Notes: a model not told the origin generated them from the letters alone. A stretch of DNA of 64,000 nt from Cryptomeria japonica (GCF_030272615.1 NC_081406.1:145738091-145802090), one strand, 5' to 3'; counted from the stretch's first letter, positions 9,590 to 21,021 are shown. Numbers and translations are program-made.

Positions 9590-10763
9590 TAGCCCTTATG
9601 AAAACCATTCTAGTGTTGTCCCTCCCAAGATCTTTGAAAATAATCTCATCAAGTATGTATCATTGTGAGCTACTTCAATGCATGTCGTAAAGAATTTACT
9701 TATATGATCTCGAGGATCTCCTTTCCCTCTATATTTGTCAAATTTTGGCGGTTTCAAAATGTGGGGGAAACGGTGGCATGTATAATTTTATGTCAAAAGG
9801 ATAAGGACAAAGATCTTCCATAGTATAACTCTTTTTATCATTCCATGCTTGTATACTGGTCATTTGCTTTTGTAGGTTCTCCATTTGTTGAGTCAGAAGT
9901 TTTTTTTGGGTTATCGATGTGTTGACTTGATGAGTGTTGCCTACAAAAGGAATAGTATTTGAGTACCTTTGGGTTTGTTGAAATGTAGATAAACTTGGTA
10001 ACTGTGTTCCATAAGTCCCAGCAGGCAGTGTGAAGTATGCAAATTGCGAAGTAGCGTTTGGATGAGTCAAGCTTGTTATCCCTAGATTCACATACTGACT
10101 ATTGTAGGAGGAACCAATTGAGACTGATGGTTGAGTTATATTTTCCAAGGTAGTGGTGTGAGATATTGGAGCTTATAGCATCATATATGGTGTTGTCCAT
10201 GTTGTAAGATTGGCACTTGGTGGTGTCACTATTGATTGTATTGAGGTTTTAGCTACATTTGGTGTTTCCCATGTTGTAAGATTGGCAATTGGTGGTGTCA
10301 CTATTGATTGTATTGAGGTTGTAGCCATATTTCCATTTTGAGACATACCTTGTGTTGTTGTAGCAATTGTTGCTTGTGTCTGCGCTGTAATGGGTATTTG
10401 AGGTATATTCTGGGTTAATGTCATACCTTGTGGCAGTATTGTTGAAATATCTACCCGTAGTGGTAGTTTGGCCCCATTTTGTACTAAGAGAGTGAGATAC
10501 CTATCTCTGTCACTATTAATGAGAGCGTTAAGGATCATTAATGTTGCGGGGTCTTGTTGGGCTGCTTCGAGCTCTTCCTTTGTCAAATTATGTCATATTT
10601 CATCAAGAGAAGGTATCTTGTTTGGGTTTGTTGACATTGTTGCAGGTGTGTAACCCTATGTTTGTTGTTGTGTGGATAGATCTATATTCCATGTTGGGTT
10701 GACCAAGGGGTCGTTGTTAGGATCCATTTGATTTTTTGCCTTCTGAGAACGTGTTAATGGCAT
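9590..10763 (-). pseudogene. Gypsy-1 Gag, N-terminal part
   Basis: Starts at the ATG at 10763 (MPLTRSQKAKNQMDP). A Gln/Thr-rich low-complexity region includes a 72-bp in-frame repeat. The capsid part then begins EDLCPYPFDIKLYMPPFPPH and continues after a frameshift near 9745 as KYRGKGDPRDHISKF and LMRLFSKILGGTTLEWF. This is the Retrotrans_gag type found in plant Ty3/gypsy elements, forming the particle core. Stops include TAG for CAG near 10657 and TGA near 10590. It is cut off just after the EWF motif; the rest of gag and pol are gone. Confidence 0.8.
10188..10331 (-). repeat. 72-bp in-frame tandem duplication in gypsy-1 gag
   Basis: Two copies in a row encode TSIQSIVTPPIANLTTW and TSIQSIVTPPSANLTTW, offset by 72 bases (24 codons). 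The frame is kept, so it arose by replication slippage or unequal exchange in the low-complexity N-terminus. Confidence 0.85.
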
Positions 10764-10899
10764 GAATGTTGCTTTGAAGTGATCTTGACTCTCTAAGATG
10801 TGTATGCAAGACTTGGTTAAATGCAACTAAATATGTTTCTATGACACCCTAAAATGCAAACACCGTGATCTATGATGATGACTTTCTATCTAGGATTTC

Positions 10900-11510
10900 G
10901 AAACCCAGACACAAGATTTTTAGCGTATTGCCTGAAAGCTTCAAATTTTGCCTCTTCTTTAATTCGATTTTCTAGGTCTATGTCTATCTGTACTAATTTT
11001 CAAACTTCTTCATCTATGATGGCCTGGACTATGTCATATTGGTTTTGATCAATAATAAATTCTTCAACAAGGATATTTAAATCGTCAATTATTTCTAATT
11101 GAGTGTTGTTTGCCCCAAGATTTGGTTGTTCAAATGGGAATTGATCATTTCCTTTTAGACCCATGTGTTTGAATATTACTATGCAGACTATAAGAATGAA
11201 TGAATGCTACCAAAGATGATGGACACTTTTTATAACATGGTTTGAGGAATGTTGCTATGGTTTTCTCTACCAATTGTCTAATGGCTTCTTTTTGAGCTGC
11301 TCTTTGTATCTTTTTCCTTAGTTTCCCATCAAGGTGAACCGACTTTCAGATTTCATCATCTATGATGGCCTCAACTGTGTCATATTGGGCATGATAGACT
11401 CTTAACTCCCAAGCAAGGTTATCTAAACCATCAATTATTTATAAATGGTCAGTGTTTGGTCCAAGATTTGGTTGTTCAAATGGGAATTCTCCATCTCCTC
11501 TAATACCCAT
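10900..11510 (-). pseudogene. Gypsy-1 leader: two diverged copies of a small coding module
   Basis: Two Met starts (11510 MGIRGDGEFPFEQPNLG and 11164 MGLKGNDQFPFEQPNLG) open similar stretches: both go on through an acidic helix-like segment with the shared block AIIDDEI / AIIDEEV and a few stops (TAG, TGA). They are about 346 bases apart and run toward the gag start. The product is unknown. It could be a small upstream ORF or an ancient extension of Gag. A tandem duplication clearly happened; whether either copy was ever translated is unclear. Confidence 0.5.
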
Positions 11511-13715
11511 GGACTTAGGTATGATTCCTATAATCTGACGCGACACTAATCTTAAGATGATATGACTTGTGTGAGGACTTTGTGCGGTGAATATAATGGG
11601 ACCTCTACATGAATTGAGTATCTAGGACCTATGATCACTTGAAAGTAACATTTTCATCATCTTTGAATTTGTGCAAAAAGGTTTGGTTTCGACATTGAGT
11701 TTTTTTTTTGGCACTTGTTTTTCTTGTTGAAGTTTTTGACCTTGTGGAACACTGAAACTCTTGAATTTGTTTTGATTTGAATCTTGCATAGTTTTGGAAT
11801 TTGTTGAAGTATAGCAAAGAGCACATCAGTCACATCAAAAAGAATAAAACCATGAATATAGCAATTGTTTAGGAAAGTTTTTCAAATTTCCATGAATGTT
11901 GGAATCTTTTTCAAGACCCCATTTTGTTTTCATTGTATTTGGGCAATTTGATATCAGACAAAATCTCCTAATGTCAAAAGGTCACAAGTATTATCACAAC
12001 CCACATCTTGATACTCCGTCAACTCAAACAGCTGTGTCACACCCTAGGGTGCACCCGTTGTTTTGCCTTTTCCAGAAATTAGACCAAAGAAGATTGCTCC
12101 TCAATTGGTCCATTATCCTGGGAGATTTATGGTGAGTGTCTTGGGGGCAGATTCTTCCCCACCCTTGCACTATGATAAAACAAGTGTCTAGTTACTGACT
12201 CGGCTTGGCTTCTAATATCTTTGGTGTTTAGACAAGGTTTCATTTGAGTGGTCACAATCAACAACATTTTACACTTTGTTAAGGGAGGTCTCCCAGTCTG
12301 TAGAGGTTGCGCTCTATAGATTTTAATGCATTGCATAGGCACTGAGGGAGGTATAACGATGTTGTGACAGCATGTGACAATTGTTGCACATGATTTTTAT
12401 TACATACACATTTGATTATAGTGGCTTCGATTACTTGGCTTTAGCCATTGGCCACTTAGGTTGTTCCCCTCTCACCGGCCTTAATGGCGCCCTAAGGGCA
12501 ACTCGGGAGGGCAAGTCTTCTAAAAGGATTTAATTGCATAAAATAAAGGAAAAAATTAGAAAAGAGAGTTTGGTTTTCTGATCACCCATTGAACGGGAGA
12601 GCATAATACCTATCCCTTAGAATACATATAAGACAAGGTTCTTTTTATCCCTTCATTGTAATGATTTTCTATTATAAGTGGAGATGTTGCTCCACACAGA
12701 CATGGTGTTCATTTTAACCACCATAGCAATGATGAAAGTTGTTTTTGTTCTTTTATTAAAGCATCAAAAATAAGTGTTTCTAAGATAACCCTATAGAAAA
12801 TAATAATGTTAGACAACACACGGTGGGCTATCCAGCCTAATTTGCAAGTTACAAAGTTCTGTCTTTTCATAGAGAAAGAGGTATTCTGGTAAAAACCAGA
12901 ACTGTTATAAAATAGGAAACAAAAAACTAAACCTATCAAATGCGACTGACCTACTAATCAAATGCAAATTGATATCATATCAAAAGTGACATGATGAACC
13001 ATCAATTGTTAATTACTGTGTAAGCAATTATGACATGATAACTAATCAATTGCGATATGATGTGATAGCAATTGCAACTTCTAAATTTTTTATTTTTTAT
13101 TTTTGATTTTGAATTTTTATTTTTGATTTTTGATTTTTTCGGACTTTTTACAGAAAAATAGAAGGAAAAGATAGAAGATAGAAGAGTTATTCTGCAATGA
13201 TATTGTTCCACACTATGCAAGCCAACACATTGATTTCATCAAAGAACTTGTACTTGGTTAGAAAGCAATGGATGGTTCTGTGATACTGAGTGATCTCCTT
13301 TCTTTCTTTGATTTCATGGAGCTCCTTTTCAGCCTTTAGAAGTTTTTGATAATTTTTTTATTGTCTCCTATTTTTCTTTGCCTTCTTTGCATCTGAAATT
13401 CAGAATTTCACCTTTCCTGCCATTGAATTAGAAACATTTTATATACATAAATGAAATTTTCCAGAATTCCATAAAAATTCAGGGTTAGATGCATAATACA
13501 AAATCATGCAAAAAAGACACAAGAATTTTTTAATTATCAATATTTTACGGCAATTGCGACATCTTGTGTGATCAATTGTGACATGTTGTCAGAGCGATTG
13601 CGATATGATATGAGCAATTGCGAATTTCTGCATATGCAATTGCGACGTTCAATTTCCTGTGTCTATATGAATCTACAAAACATATCAAAACAAAGTCAAA
13701 GGTGAGAGTGATTCA
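11511..13715 (-). other. Gypsy-1 long leader or 5' untranslated region
   Basis: About 2.2 kb between the PBS and the coding part. No convincing gene. ORFs at 11635-11826, 11896-12342 and 12709-13220 look random: the last encodes a Lys/Ser run from the T-rich tract at 13080-13140. Repeated CAATTGCGA-type motifs occur near both 13000 and 13600. A G+C-richer patch near 12030-12130 and 12460-12520 differs from its surroundings and may be a separate fragment. Confidence 0.45.
12955..13660 (-). repeat. Dispersed CAATTGCGAC/CAATTGCGATATGATG motif clusters
   Basis: Variants of this motif recur at least four times at about 12960-13080 and again at about 13545-13650 (for example CAATTGCGATATGATG, CAATTGCGACATC, CAATTGTGACATG, CAATTGCGACG). 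A T-rich simple-sequence tract lies between the two clusters. Confidence 0.6.
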
Positions 13716-13729
13716 CGCCGGGTTCACCA
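13716..13729 (-). other. Gypsy-1 primer-binding site
   Basis: The minus strand reads TGGTGAACCCGGCG, two bases inside the LTR end (TGTCATC on the plus strand). Gypsy-3 has the same site with one base different (TGGTGAACCCGACG at 42848), so two separate elements confirm each other. I do not assign the tRNA. Confidence 0.75.
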
Positions 13730-13731
13730 AA

Positions 13732-14638
13732 TGTCATCATGCCTGAAATCATCAGGAATCTGAGGCTAATTAGACTAAAAGGATGAATCACAAGAATCCT
13801 TAACTAATTAAAACGGTTCTAGACACAATTCAATGAAATAAATGAAGGAAATAAGAAGATTAAACTAATTAAAACTCCCTATTCTCCACTTGTTCTTCCA
13901 TTGTTCTTCTCCAATCTGTGTGGTTGATGGCTCTCAGGTATTGTACCAATTTCCTACATACAAATATTTTGATGACTGTGATTCTGAAAAGGCTAGCTTG
14001 AATTGATGAAAAGAGGTGGAATTTATAGATTTTCAACACAAAGGGGGTGAGAAATAGAACTCAAGTGTTGATTGATAGACAACTAATTTAGATTGATCAG
14101 TGAACTCAATTGATTGAATAGTGAACTAGATTGATTGATTACTCAACTCACTTGATTGATTAGTGAACTAAATAGATTGGGGTGATGACTCACTTGATTG
14201 ATTAGAAGACTGAATAGCTGGATTAGTCATGAAAAGGTGATTGAGAGTTAAAAAGGATGATTGATGAGTTAACTAAGTTAACTGATTAGACAACTGATTT
14301 GATCAATCAGTTCTGATTTTAGCATGTGTTGTAGGAATTTGGATTTGAATTTGGTCATTCGAATGCTGAAATGCACATGAAATTAACTGAAATTCAGATT
14401 TGGGGAAAATGTGAATTTGGAAATATGAAATTAATTGAAATGAAGTGAAATTCAATTTGGAGAAATATGAAATGAAATTAGATGGAATTAATTTGAATTT
14501 GAATTTGGGGAATTGGAGGAATAAGTTAATTAATTTAAATGAAATTATTTAAAATTAGGAAATAGAATTAATTAAATAATAAAGATTATTTAACTAAGGA
14601 AAATGTTGCAATTAATAAAATAATTGATATATGGTTAA
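13732..14638 (-). repeat. Gypsy-1 5' LTR, inner part
   Basis: Plus strand begins TGTCATCATGCC next to the PBS and runs to the LINE's poly-A tail. AT-rich, with a degenerate minisatellite at 14075-14330. The outer part of the same LTR resumes after the LINE and ends at 29526. Confidence 0.7.
14075..14330. repeat. Degenerate minisatellite, unit about 19-20 bp
   Basis: Repeated variants of TTGATTGATTAGTGAACT, roughly ten in a row with small changes, inside the gypsy-1 LTR. Confidence 0.7.
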
Positions 14639-14652
14639 TTTTTTTTTTTTTT
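14639..14652 (-). other. LINE poly-A tail (T run on plus strand)
   Basis: Fourteen T residues followed by GATAAAG, that is, CTTTATC-poly(A) on the LINE strand. This marks the 3' end of the reverse-transcribed RNA. Confidence 0.85.
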
Positions 14653-14796
14653 GATAAAGTGGACAAGCCACTATGCTATATTTTATTAATTTTGAATTTT
14701 GAAAATACAAACGGGTTCAAAGGGCATACCGGCAGGAAGGAACCCGTAAGAAAACCTCTGGTTGTGGCCCAAAAAAGTAAATTTAAAACCCCATAA

Positions 14797-14966
14797 ACCC
14801 AATTACATACTTGATTATGATCCCTCTCCCATTACATAGCTTTTCAAAGATATACATATCAATATCCAAAAGAAACCCCCATATACCCAATTACATGTTT
14901 GAAATTGATCACCCACCCATTACATGGCTTATCGAAGATATACATATCATTATCCAAAAAATTATG
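14797..14966 (-). repeat. 88-bp tandem duplication in the LINE 3' end
   Basis: Two diverged copies, each with CCAATTACAT, then CCCATTACAT, then AAGATATACATATCA and ATCCAAAA, offset by 88 bases, some 150-330 bases from the poly-A. The 3' ends of LINE RNAs can be recognised by their own RT; whether this repeat matters is unknown. Confidence 0.75.
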
Positions 14967-15228
14967 AGGAGTAATCTGTAGAGTAAGCTTGCCATGAAGA
15001 TATATCAACCGATCAGAACCCTGCATAAAAAAAAAGAGAACAACATATCTGCACACAAAGTTAGTTCTGAAACCAAGAGCTTGAGCTCTCAACAGGGGGC
15101 TCTCTATCCATGATCAAAGGAGGAATGCTCTGCAAGGGAGATTCAAACTGCGGAGGGGCTAAAGCCAAAAAACCAAAAGAGAGCAGAGAATGCAAACCCG
15201 TAAGCACCACTAAGGCTTTATCCAAAAT

Positions 15229-15837
15229 CTATGAGGGAACTAATTCTAGCAAGGATTCAAAAGCATGCAGTGTGTCCCCCAATCTATCACATAATAACCC
15301 CATTCTCAACTCGAACAATAAAACTCCACAGTTCCCATTATCCAGTAGATCAGAGCGAGGAAGAAAACCCCCGTAATAAAAAGAGCCTAGCTCAAAATGA
15401 TAATTGTCCAATGAAGAATTAACAAGCTCCCAAGAGAAAATCGAGGGAGAGATAAACATATGAACCAAGAGGTGGAGTAAATCCTTATCAAGCAAAATAT
15501 CATAGCAAACAGTAAGAAATCGAGACAAAATCTCAGAGCCAGAAAAGGAAAGACCAGCTTGCAACCAGAGAGATCCTAGCAACCTACGAACCTCAAAATC
15601 CACCTGAGGAGTAGGAAAATAGAACACTTCCCCAAGCAATTTAGAATTATTACTGGGAGCGTCATTTTCCCTCTCAATCGGGCATTCAACAATGACCCTG
15701 TATCTTGCAAGAGAAAAAATGCTCGACATATGAAACAGAGCTCGAGAGAGAAAAATCCAAGCATTCACTGTTGAATTGAGAATGAAATCGGCTTTTAAAG
15801 ACCCGTCGCCCCCAAAAACATGAACCGAGATAATCAT
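15229..15837 (-). CDS. LINE 3' ORF of unknown function (202 aa)
   Basis: An open 202-codon frame downstream of the RNase H domain and before the poly-A, in the LINE's sense direction. It is rich in Leu, Phe and Ser (for example ILLDKDLLHLLVHMFISPS) with no motif I recognise. The frame continues loosely past the stop for some 40 codons. Plant L1 elements usually end soon after RNase H, so this 1.7-kb tail is unusual. It may be host sequence captured by 3' transduction, a decayed third ORF, or chance. No codon evidence decides this. Confidence 0.35.
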   Translation of the reverse strand: MIISVHVFGGDGSLKADFILNSTVNAWIFLSRALFHMSSIFSLARYRVIVECPIERENDAPSNNSKLLGEVFYFPTPQVDFEVRRLLGSLWLQAGLSFSGSEILSRFLTVCYDILLDKDLLHLLVHMFISPSIFSWELVNSSLDNYHFELGSFYYGGFLPRSDLLDNGNCGVLLFELRMGLLCDRLGDTLHAFESLLELVPS

Positions 15838-16339
15838 CGTACTTCAAAAATATAAATAAAGCATTGAAGCCAGATTAAAGCTCATACAAGATAAACCATA
15901 AATAATGGACTTCGCACGAGGGTGGCAGCTAAAACAAGTACTCTATATCCCAACTGGTGCCACATAACAAGAAACACACTCCTTACCATAATAGCTTCAT
16001 AAAAGCCGTTGATGATTACCAAAACACTTTCCCTTCATACATCATGAAACAGTAAAGTTTTTAAAAAACACACGAATGAGGATAAAGCAGATCCAAAAAT
16101 ACCAAATCATGACCGTGAAACTAGCTTGCTGATAGGGCGCCATCTTAATACGATAACAGGCACCACCCTTGCTACTTATGACAGATCATAAGCATACTCA
16201 ATAGCCACCTAGGAAATGCCTACTAAGCATGCTTACCACCTGCGCATAAACCCCAAACATGATACCTTCTTAAGGCATAAGGGCACTGAAGGACTTTTTA
16301 TGAGAACATACTTTAAGAAAAACCAATAAAATTTAATTC

Positions 16340-17311
16340 AAATGTTTCAGAAGGGAAGGTGGGAGCTCATCCATACTTATATCCTGTAAGTTTGCATTAG
16401 TGTCAATAGCTAAATTTGCTAAAAAATTCGCTATTATATTAATTTTTCTGAAGCAATGGGTGATAAAAAAGGAATCAAAGAAAGCCAACTATTGTAAAAT
16501 TAACTCCAGAACATATTGTAATTCCCAACAATTAGATTTCTTCTTCATAACACATTGGATGGTTACCATCTAGTCTCCTTCAATTATCAAATCCTTGATA
16601 CCCAAGGATATAGCCATGTCCAAACCCAGTGACAGGGCCTTAAATTCTGCGAAATTATTAGACTTATACCCAATAGCATGGCATCTAGCCTGGACAATAT
16701 TCACATGATGATAAAAAATCACCATACCTACCCCTGCCAAACCAAGATTTCCATGAGAAGCACCGTCAAAATTTAATTTAAAATGTGTGTTAGGAGGGGG
16801 CTTCCAAATAGCTAAATGTCTTTTGGTTAGAGCATTGCTCTTTCTCAAAATGGAACCATGAGAAGGCAAGATAGATAATAGCTTCCAGACCCTAGTCATC
16901 CTGCTATCCTCGTGCGAAAAAGAAGAGAGATGTTTTGAGGTTCTTAAAGATATAAGACAAGACAATTTCTGAAATAGAAGATTCAATTTTGAGTAAAACC
17001 TCCTCAAGAGAAGAGCTATGCTTTTTCAAGATCCTATTATTCCTTTCTAGCCAAATGTTCCATATTAATATGGAAGGGGAAGCAATCCAAAGACAAGCAT
17101 AGAAAGATGAAGCAAATAGGAGAGGCCAAGCTCTGAAATGTGAAATAAGATCTTTTCCTATTACAAAAGATAGGCTCAATTTGCCAAAAAGCCACTGCCA
17201 ACATTGAAATGCAAAATCACAGTGAAGGAAGAGATGAGAGGAGGTTTCCAATTTTTTTTTGCATAACACACAAGAAAAAACATTAGTGATACCAAGTCTA
17301 TCCAAGCGCAT
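16340..17311 (-). pseudogene. LINE ORF2 C-terminus: zinc-finger segment and RNase H
   Basis: 17311-17140 carries the zf-RVT-type segment (MRLDRLGITNVFSCVLCKKK, then SSHLFLHCDFAFQCW) that follows the RT in plant LINEs. RNase H starts near 16830 with HFKLNFDGASHGN (first Asp), AEFKALSLGLDMA (Glu) and LIIEGD (second Asp), which are the usual catalytic residues. The last conserved motif reads IIANFLANLA where ADxLA is expected, so the final Asp is lost. A frameshift near 16915 and a TAG at 16573 break it. RNase H would remove the RNA template strand. Confidence 0.75.
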
Positions 17312-17341
17312 GCCTGTAAGAACTCTATTCTGGACTACTAA

Positions 17342-19507
17342 CTAAGCAAAAGCACCCGCTTTCGGAAGACATGCTGAATGCCAAAAAAGCTTGTGTGGCC
17401 AAGAGAAAGAGTTATTGGCTGACACAAGAGAGTTATATCCATCCTTAATCATGTATTTGCCTGAGATGTTCCTAGTCCTTATAAGTTCATCATCAGAGTT
17501 AGTTAGGATAATCATTCTTTCTTCCAAAACCTTTGCAAAGTGCAGCTTGAGATCATTCTCAACATACAAGAATCCAATGGATTTCCATTTTGCCAATTTC
17601 AGATCACCATTATGAATTACCTCGAAGTAATCTGCCACAATAACCCCCCAAAGGGAAGAAAGGATAGATATCAAAGGGGACCAGTCCCTTATATTCTGCA
17701 AGGGAGTATGACCATTCCACATTTCATCGCAAAATCTAACCTTTTTCCCATTATGAACAATCCAAGAAAGATGTGGCAAGATAACATTCTGACATTTGCA
17801 AATAAAATTCCACATACCCGAACCTAAAGGTAGATTAGATATCTGAAAGACATACTCCCTAGGTCCATTATTCAAGTATTTTGCAAACATTATTTGTGCC
17901 CAAAAAGAATCAGGTTTCTCATACAACTTCCAGACCAATTTAGCCCCCAGAGCCAGATTCTATTTATTCAAATTTCTAATACCTGTACCTCCCTATTCCT
18001 TGGGCAAACAGACTCTATCCCAAGCTACTAAGGGCAGTTTATGCTTCCCATCTTTATTGCTATTCCAAAGAAAAGACCTAAGAGTGTCCTGCAGTTTTAG
18101 TAACACCGATTTTGGGGTGCTTACTACTGACATAAGATAAATAGGGACCAAATTCAACATAGATTTAATCAGAACAAGTTTTCCTGCAAGGCTTAACCAT
18201 TTATGGCTCCAGGATAAAATCCTCTTCGAGATGACCGAAATGAGCTTTTCCCAAAAGGATAGATTATTATTTTTAATGAAAAAAGGTATACCCAGATACT
18301 TACAAGGAAGAATACTAGGATCAAAACCCCAAAAGGTCTGCAATCTCTACTGGACTAATTGAGAAGTGTTAAGGAAGAATATTTTTGACTTCTCAATGTT
18401 GACTTTTTGGCCTGAAAAAGTCGCATACTGTTGGATAACCCCATTTATAGTATTAGCCTCCTTTAAGGAAGCTTGAACAAAAAGCAGAGTGTCATCGACA
18501 AATAAACAATGTGAAATATGAAAAGAAACCCCATGAATCACAATCCCCCTCCAATGACCTTTTGATTTTGCAGCCTTAAATGCCTAGCTAAAAGACTCTG
18601 CTAAAAGGATAAACAGGAAAGGGGATAAAGGATCCCCTTGCCTCAAACGTCTTGAGGAGGAGAAAAAACCACAAGGAGACCCATTAATTAAAACTGAGAA
18701 TCTGGCAGTGGAAATAACAACCTTAATCCATTTGACCCAAGCCTTAGAGAAACCTAATTTGAGAAGAACACAAACTAAAGCCTCCCACTCAACCCTATCA
18801 TAGGCCTTCATCATATCTAGTTTGAGAATCATAGACGGGACCTTCTGAGAATGGATAGAATGTAGCACTTCATGCACCACAATGGCTCCCTCTGGAGTTT
18901 CCCTACCAGGAAAAAAACCACCCTGTTCTAAGGAGATGATTTTGGGAAGAAGTCTTGCCAATCGAAGGGAAATTGCCTTAGTAAATATTTTATATAGAGT
19001 ATTGCATAAAGCAATAGGACGAAAGTTAGAAAAGGTCTTAGTTACATCTTTCTTTGGGATAGGGGCAATCAAAGTAGTATTAAGTTCTTTTAAGATTGAC
19101 CTATTTCTCATAGCCTCTTCAAGAGCCAAAAGGACATCTTTACCCACAAAGTCCCAACACTTTTGGAAGAATAAAGTGGTAAACCCATCAGGCCCCAGAG
19201 CCTTGTCAGGATTCATATCAAAAATTACACATTTAACCTCTTCCAAAGAGAAAGGAGACATCAACATCTTATTATCTTCCAAGGACACTAAAGGGGGAAT
19301 ATCTGAAAGAAAACTATTCGATCCACAACCACCCTCTGAAGTCAATAATGATTTAAAGAAATTAACCGCTTCTGAAGCAATGTCTTCTGATTCGGTAAGC
19401 AACTTCCCATTAGGATCCTCTATGCAAGAAATCCTATTTCTACTCCTTTTTAGCTTGGTGGAAGAGTGAAAAAACTTTGTGTTTTTGTCCCCATCAAAAA
19501 GCCACAC
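17342..19507 (-). pseudogene. LINE ORF2 reverse transcriptase
   Basis: Non-LTR RT in order: FFHSSTKLKRSRNRI linker, DKALGPDGFT, NFRPIALCNTLYKI, KLDMMKAYDRVEW (catalytic Asp), RRLRQGDPLSPFLFIL, then SHCLFVDDTLLF with the FxDD catalytic pair, GQKVNIEKSK and CKYLGIP, and the thumb and connector to 17342. Only a few stops occur (about 18581, 18344, 17990, 17340), mostly TAG. The missing residues can be placed by eye in the same frame. In a live element this would copy LINE RNA at the nicked target. The plus-strand ORF at 18882-19469 is a shadow. Confidence 0.85.
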
Positions 19508-19555
19508 TTCCTTGGATTTTTGTCTCCAATAAGATTCTTCCCTAGCTAATACTTC

Positions 19556-20578
19556 CTATAATTCTGATTTTAAGGTTTTTAATTCATCAAACACATGAGA
19601 AGCCATACCATGAGAAAGCACATGTGTATTTAAAAATTCAATCATATCTTGAATTCTTTGCTTTTCATGAAAATAATTCTTAAAATGTGAAGAATTCCAT
19701 TCTCTGATATTTTTCTTCAAAAAACTAAGTTTTTTAGCAATCTGAAACATTCGAGACCTTGGACAAAAGGGGGCAGAATCCCACCATACCCTCAAAAGGC
19801 GTAAAAATGAGGGGTCCCTGAACCACATAGGTTCAAATTTAAAATAAGATTTGAAAATAGGAGTACCCTCCAAAATAGTTAATGAGATCGGAAAATGATC
19901 AGAACCTGACAAAGGTAAAATAGAGGAAAAAAACTCAAAATTTGATTGTAACCATGATACTGATAGCAAGAAACGGTCTAACCTCTCTGCTATTTGAGAA
20001 AAGTCTCTCCTCATATTTGTCCAAGTGAAAACCCCATTTTGAAACTTACAATCAAAGAGGTCCATGTCAAAAATAAAATTCCCAAAATCAACCATTGTTT
20101 TCTTAGCCGGAAGAATGCCTCTTTTCTTTTCTCTAGAATCTATGATTGCATTAAAATCTCCTCCAAATATGACTAAAGATCCCTACCCTAATCGAGAAGA
20201 CACCCTTTTTAAATCACCCCATAACTTACATTTCACCTGAACTATAGAAGGAGCATAAACATTAAATAACCAAACCTTAACCTTAGAAACCTTGCTAAGA
20301 ATCAAAAACAACATCCAGTTTGCAGCCGAAGTTACTAACTGGACATCTATATTGAAGTCATTCCACAATACTACTAGGCCTCCAGAAGCCCCAGTAGCTG
20401 GGTGAGAAAAAAAATTCCACCTTTTCCAAGATGAAAAAAGCACATTAGCAAAATCCTGAGATAATTTAGTCTCTTGCAACATAATTAAATCACACTTAAT
20501 TAAATCCATCTAGGATTTAATCAAGCGGTTCTTGTTAGGGGCATTTAAGCCCCTAACATTCCAGGAAATAATCTTCAT
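19556..20578 (-). pseudogene. LINE ORF2 apurinic/apyrimidinic-type endonuclease
   Basis: Starts at the ATG at 20578 with MKIISWNVRGLN, the standard start of plant L1 ORF2. LIMLQETKLS carries the metal-binding Glu; then GGLVVLWNDF and, after a stop at about 20180, FGGDFNAI. SGSDHFPISL carries the final Asp-His pair. The key residues are present. Stops at 20512 and 20182 are TAG. The enzyme nicks the target strand to prime reverse transcription. Confidence 0.85.
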
Positions 20579-21021
20579 TGTCCTCGAGGGGAGGATGAAG
20601 CTCCCCTCATCTCAAAAACCAGAGCTTTGGTGTTATTACCAAAACAACTCTGCAAATTTCTTTTAATAGCCCCTGATCTAGTTACAGGAGGACTAGTCAG
20701 CAAAAGATTCCCCTTTTTCTTTTTCCCCTTTAAGGGAGTCAAGGTAGATATTGTAGGTCTTCCTAAGGAAAGTGCCTTACTCCCCTGACCCATGCCAGGA
20801 GAGAGGGACAAAGTTTTTTGTACCCCAGCATCAATCTCTATTTGAGTCTAAGCTTTCTTAGGGGGTCTACCTTGTCTAGGCGAACCAATTGGTGGAGTTA
20901 AAAGTAAAGAGGTTTGAACAATTGGTAAAGGCTTACCTGATTTTGGAGAAGCTAAGACATCTGCCATAACAAGGCCCAAATCCTTAGAAGTCAGGAGCTC
21001 AAAAGGATTAGGTGTTAAATT
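20579..21021 (-). pseudogene. LINE ORF1, C-terminal part
   Basis: Continues ORF1 on the 3' side of copia F: NPFELLTSKDLG and LTPPIGSPRQGRPPKKA, a stop near 20848, then SPGMGQGSKALSLGRP and PLKGKKKKGNLLL, ending with GASSSPRGQ at 20575 right at the ORF2 start. It is Pro/Ser/Lys-rich, as is usual for the tail of plant LINE ORF1 proteins. The sequence AAATT at 21017-21021 is the left copy of copia F's target duplication. Confidence 0.65.

Noticed and set aside
13002-13220. ORF with a Lys/Ser repeat
   Set aside because: Produced by the T-rich simple tract at 13080-13140.
14075-14330. CRISPR-like array
   Set aside because: Units are adjacent and degenerate with no unique spacers, in a plant LTR.
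15110-15422. Plus-strand ORFs in the LINE tail
   Set aside because: Opposite to the LINE's direction, overlap the longer sense ORF, and show no motif.
18882-19469. 195-codon plus-strand ORF
   Set aside because: Antisense of the LINE RT, which has clear motifs on the other strand.
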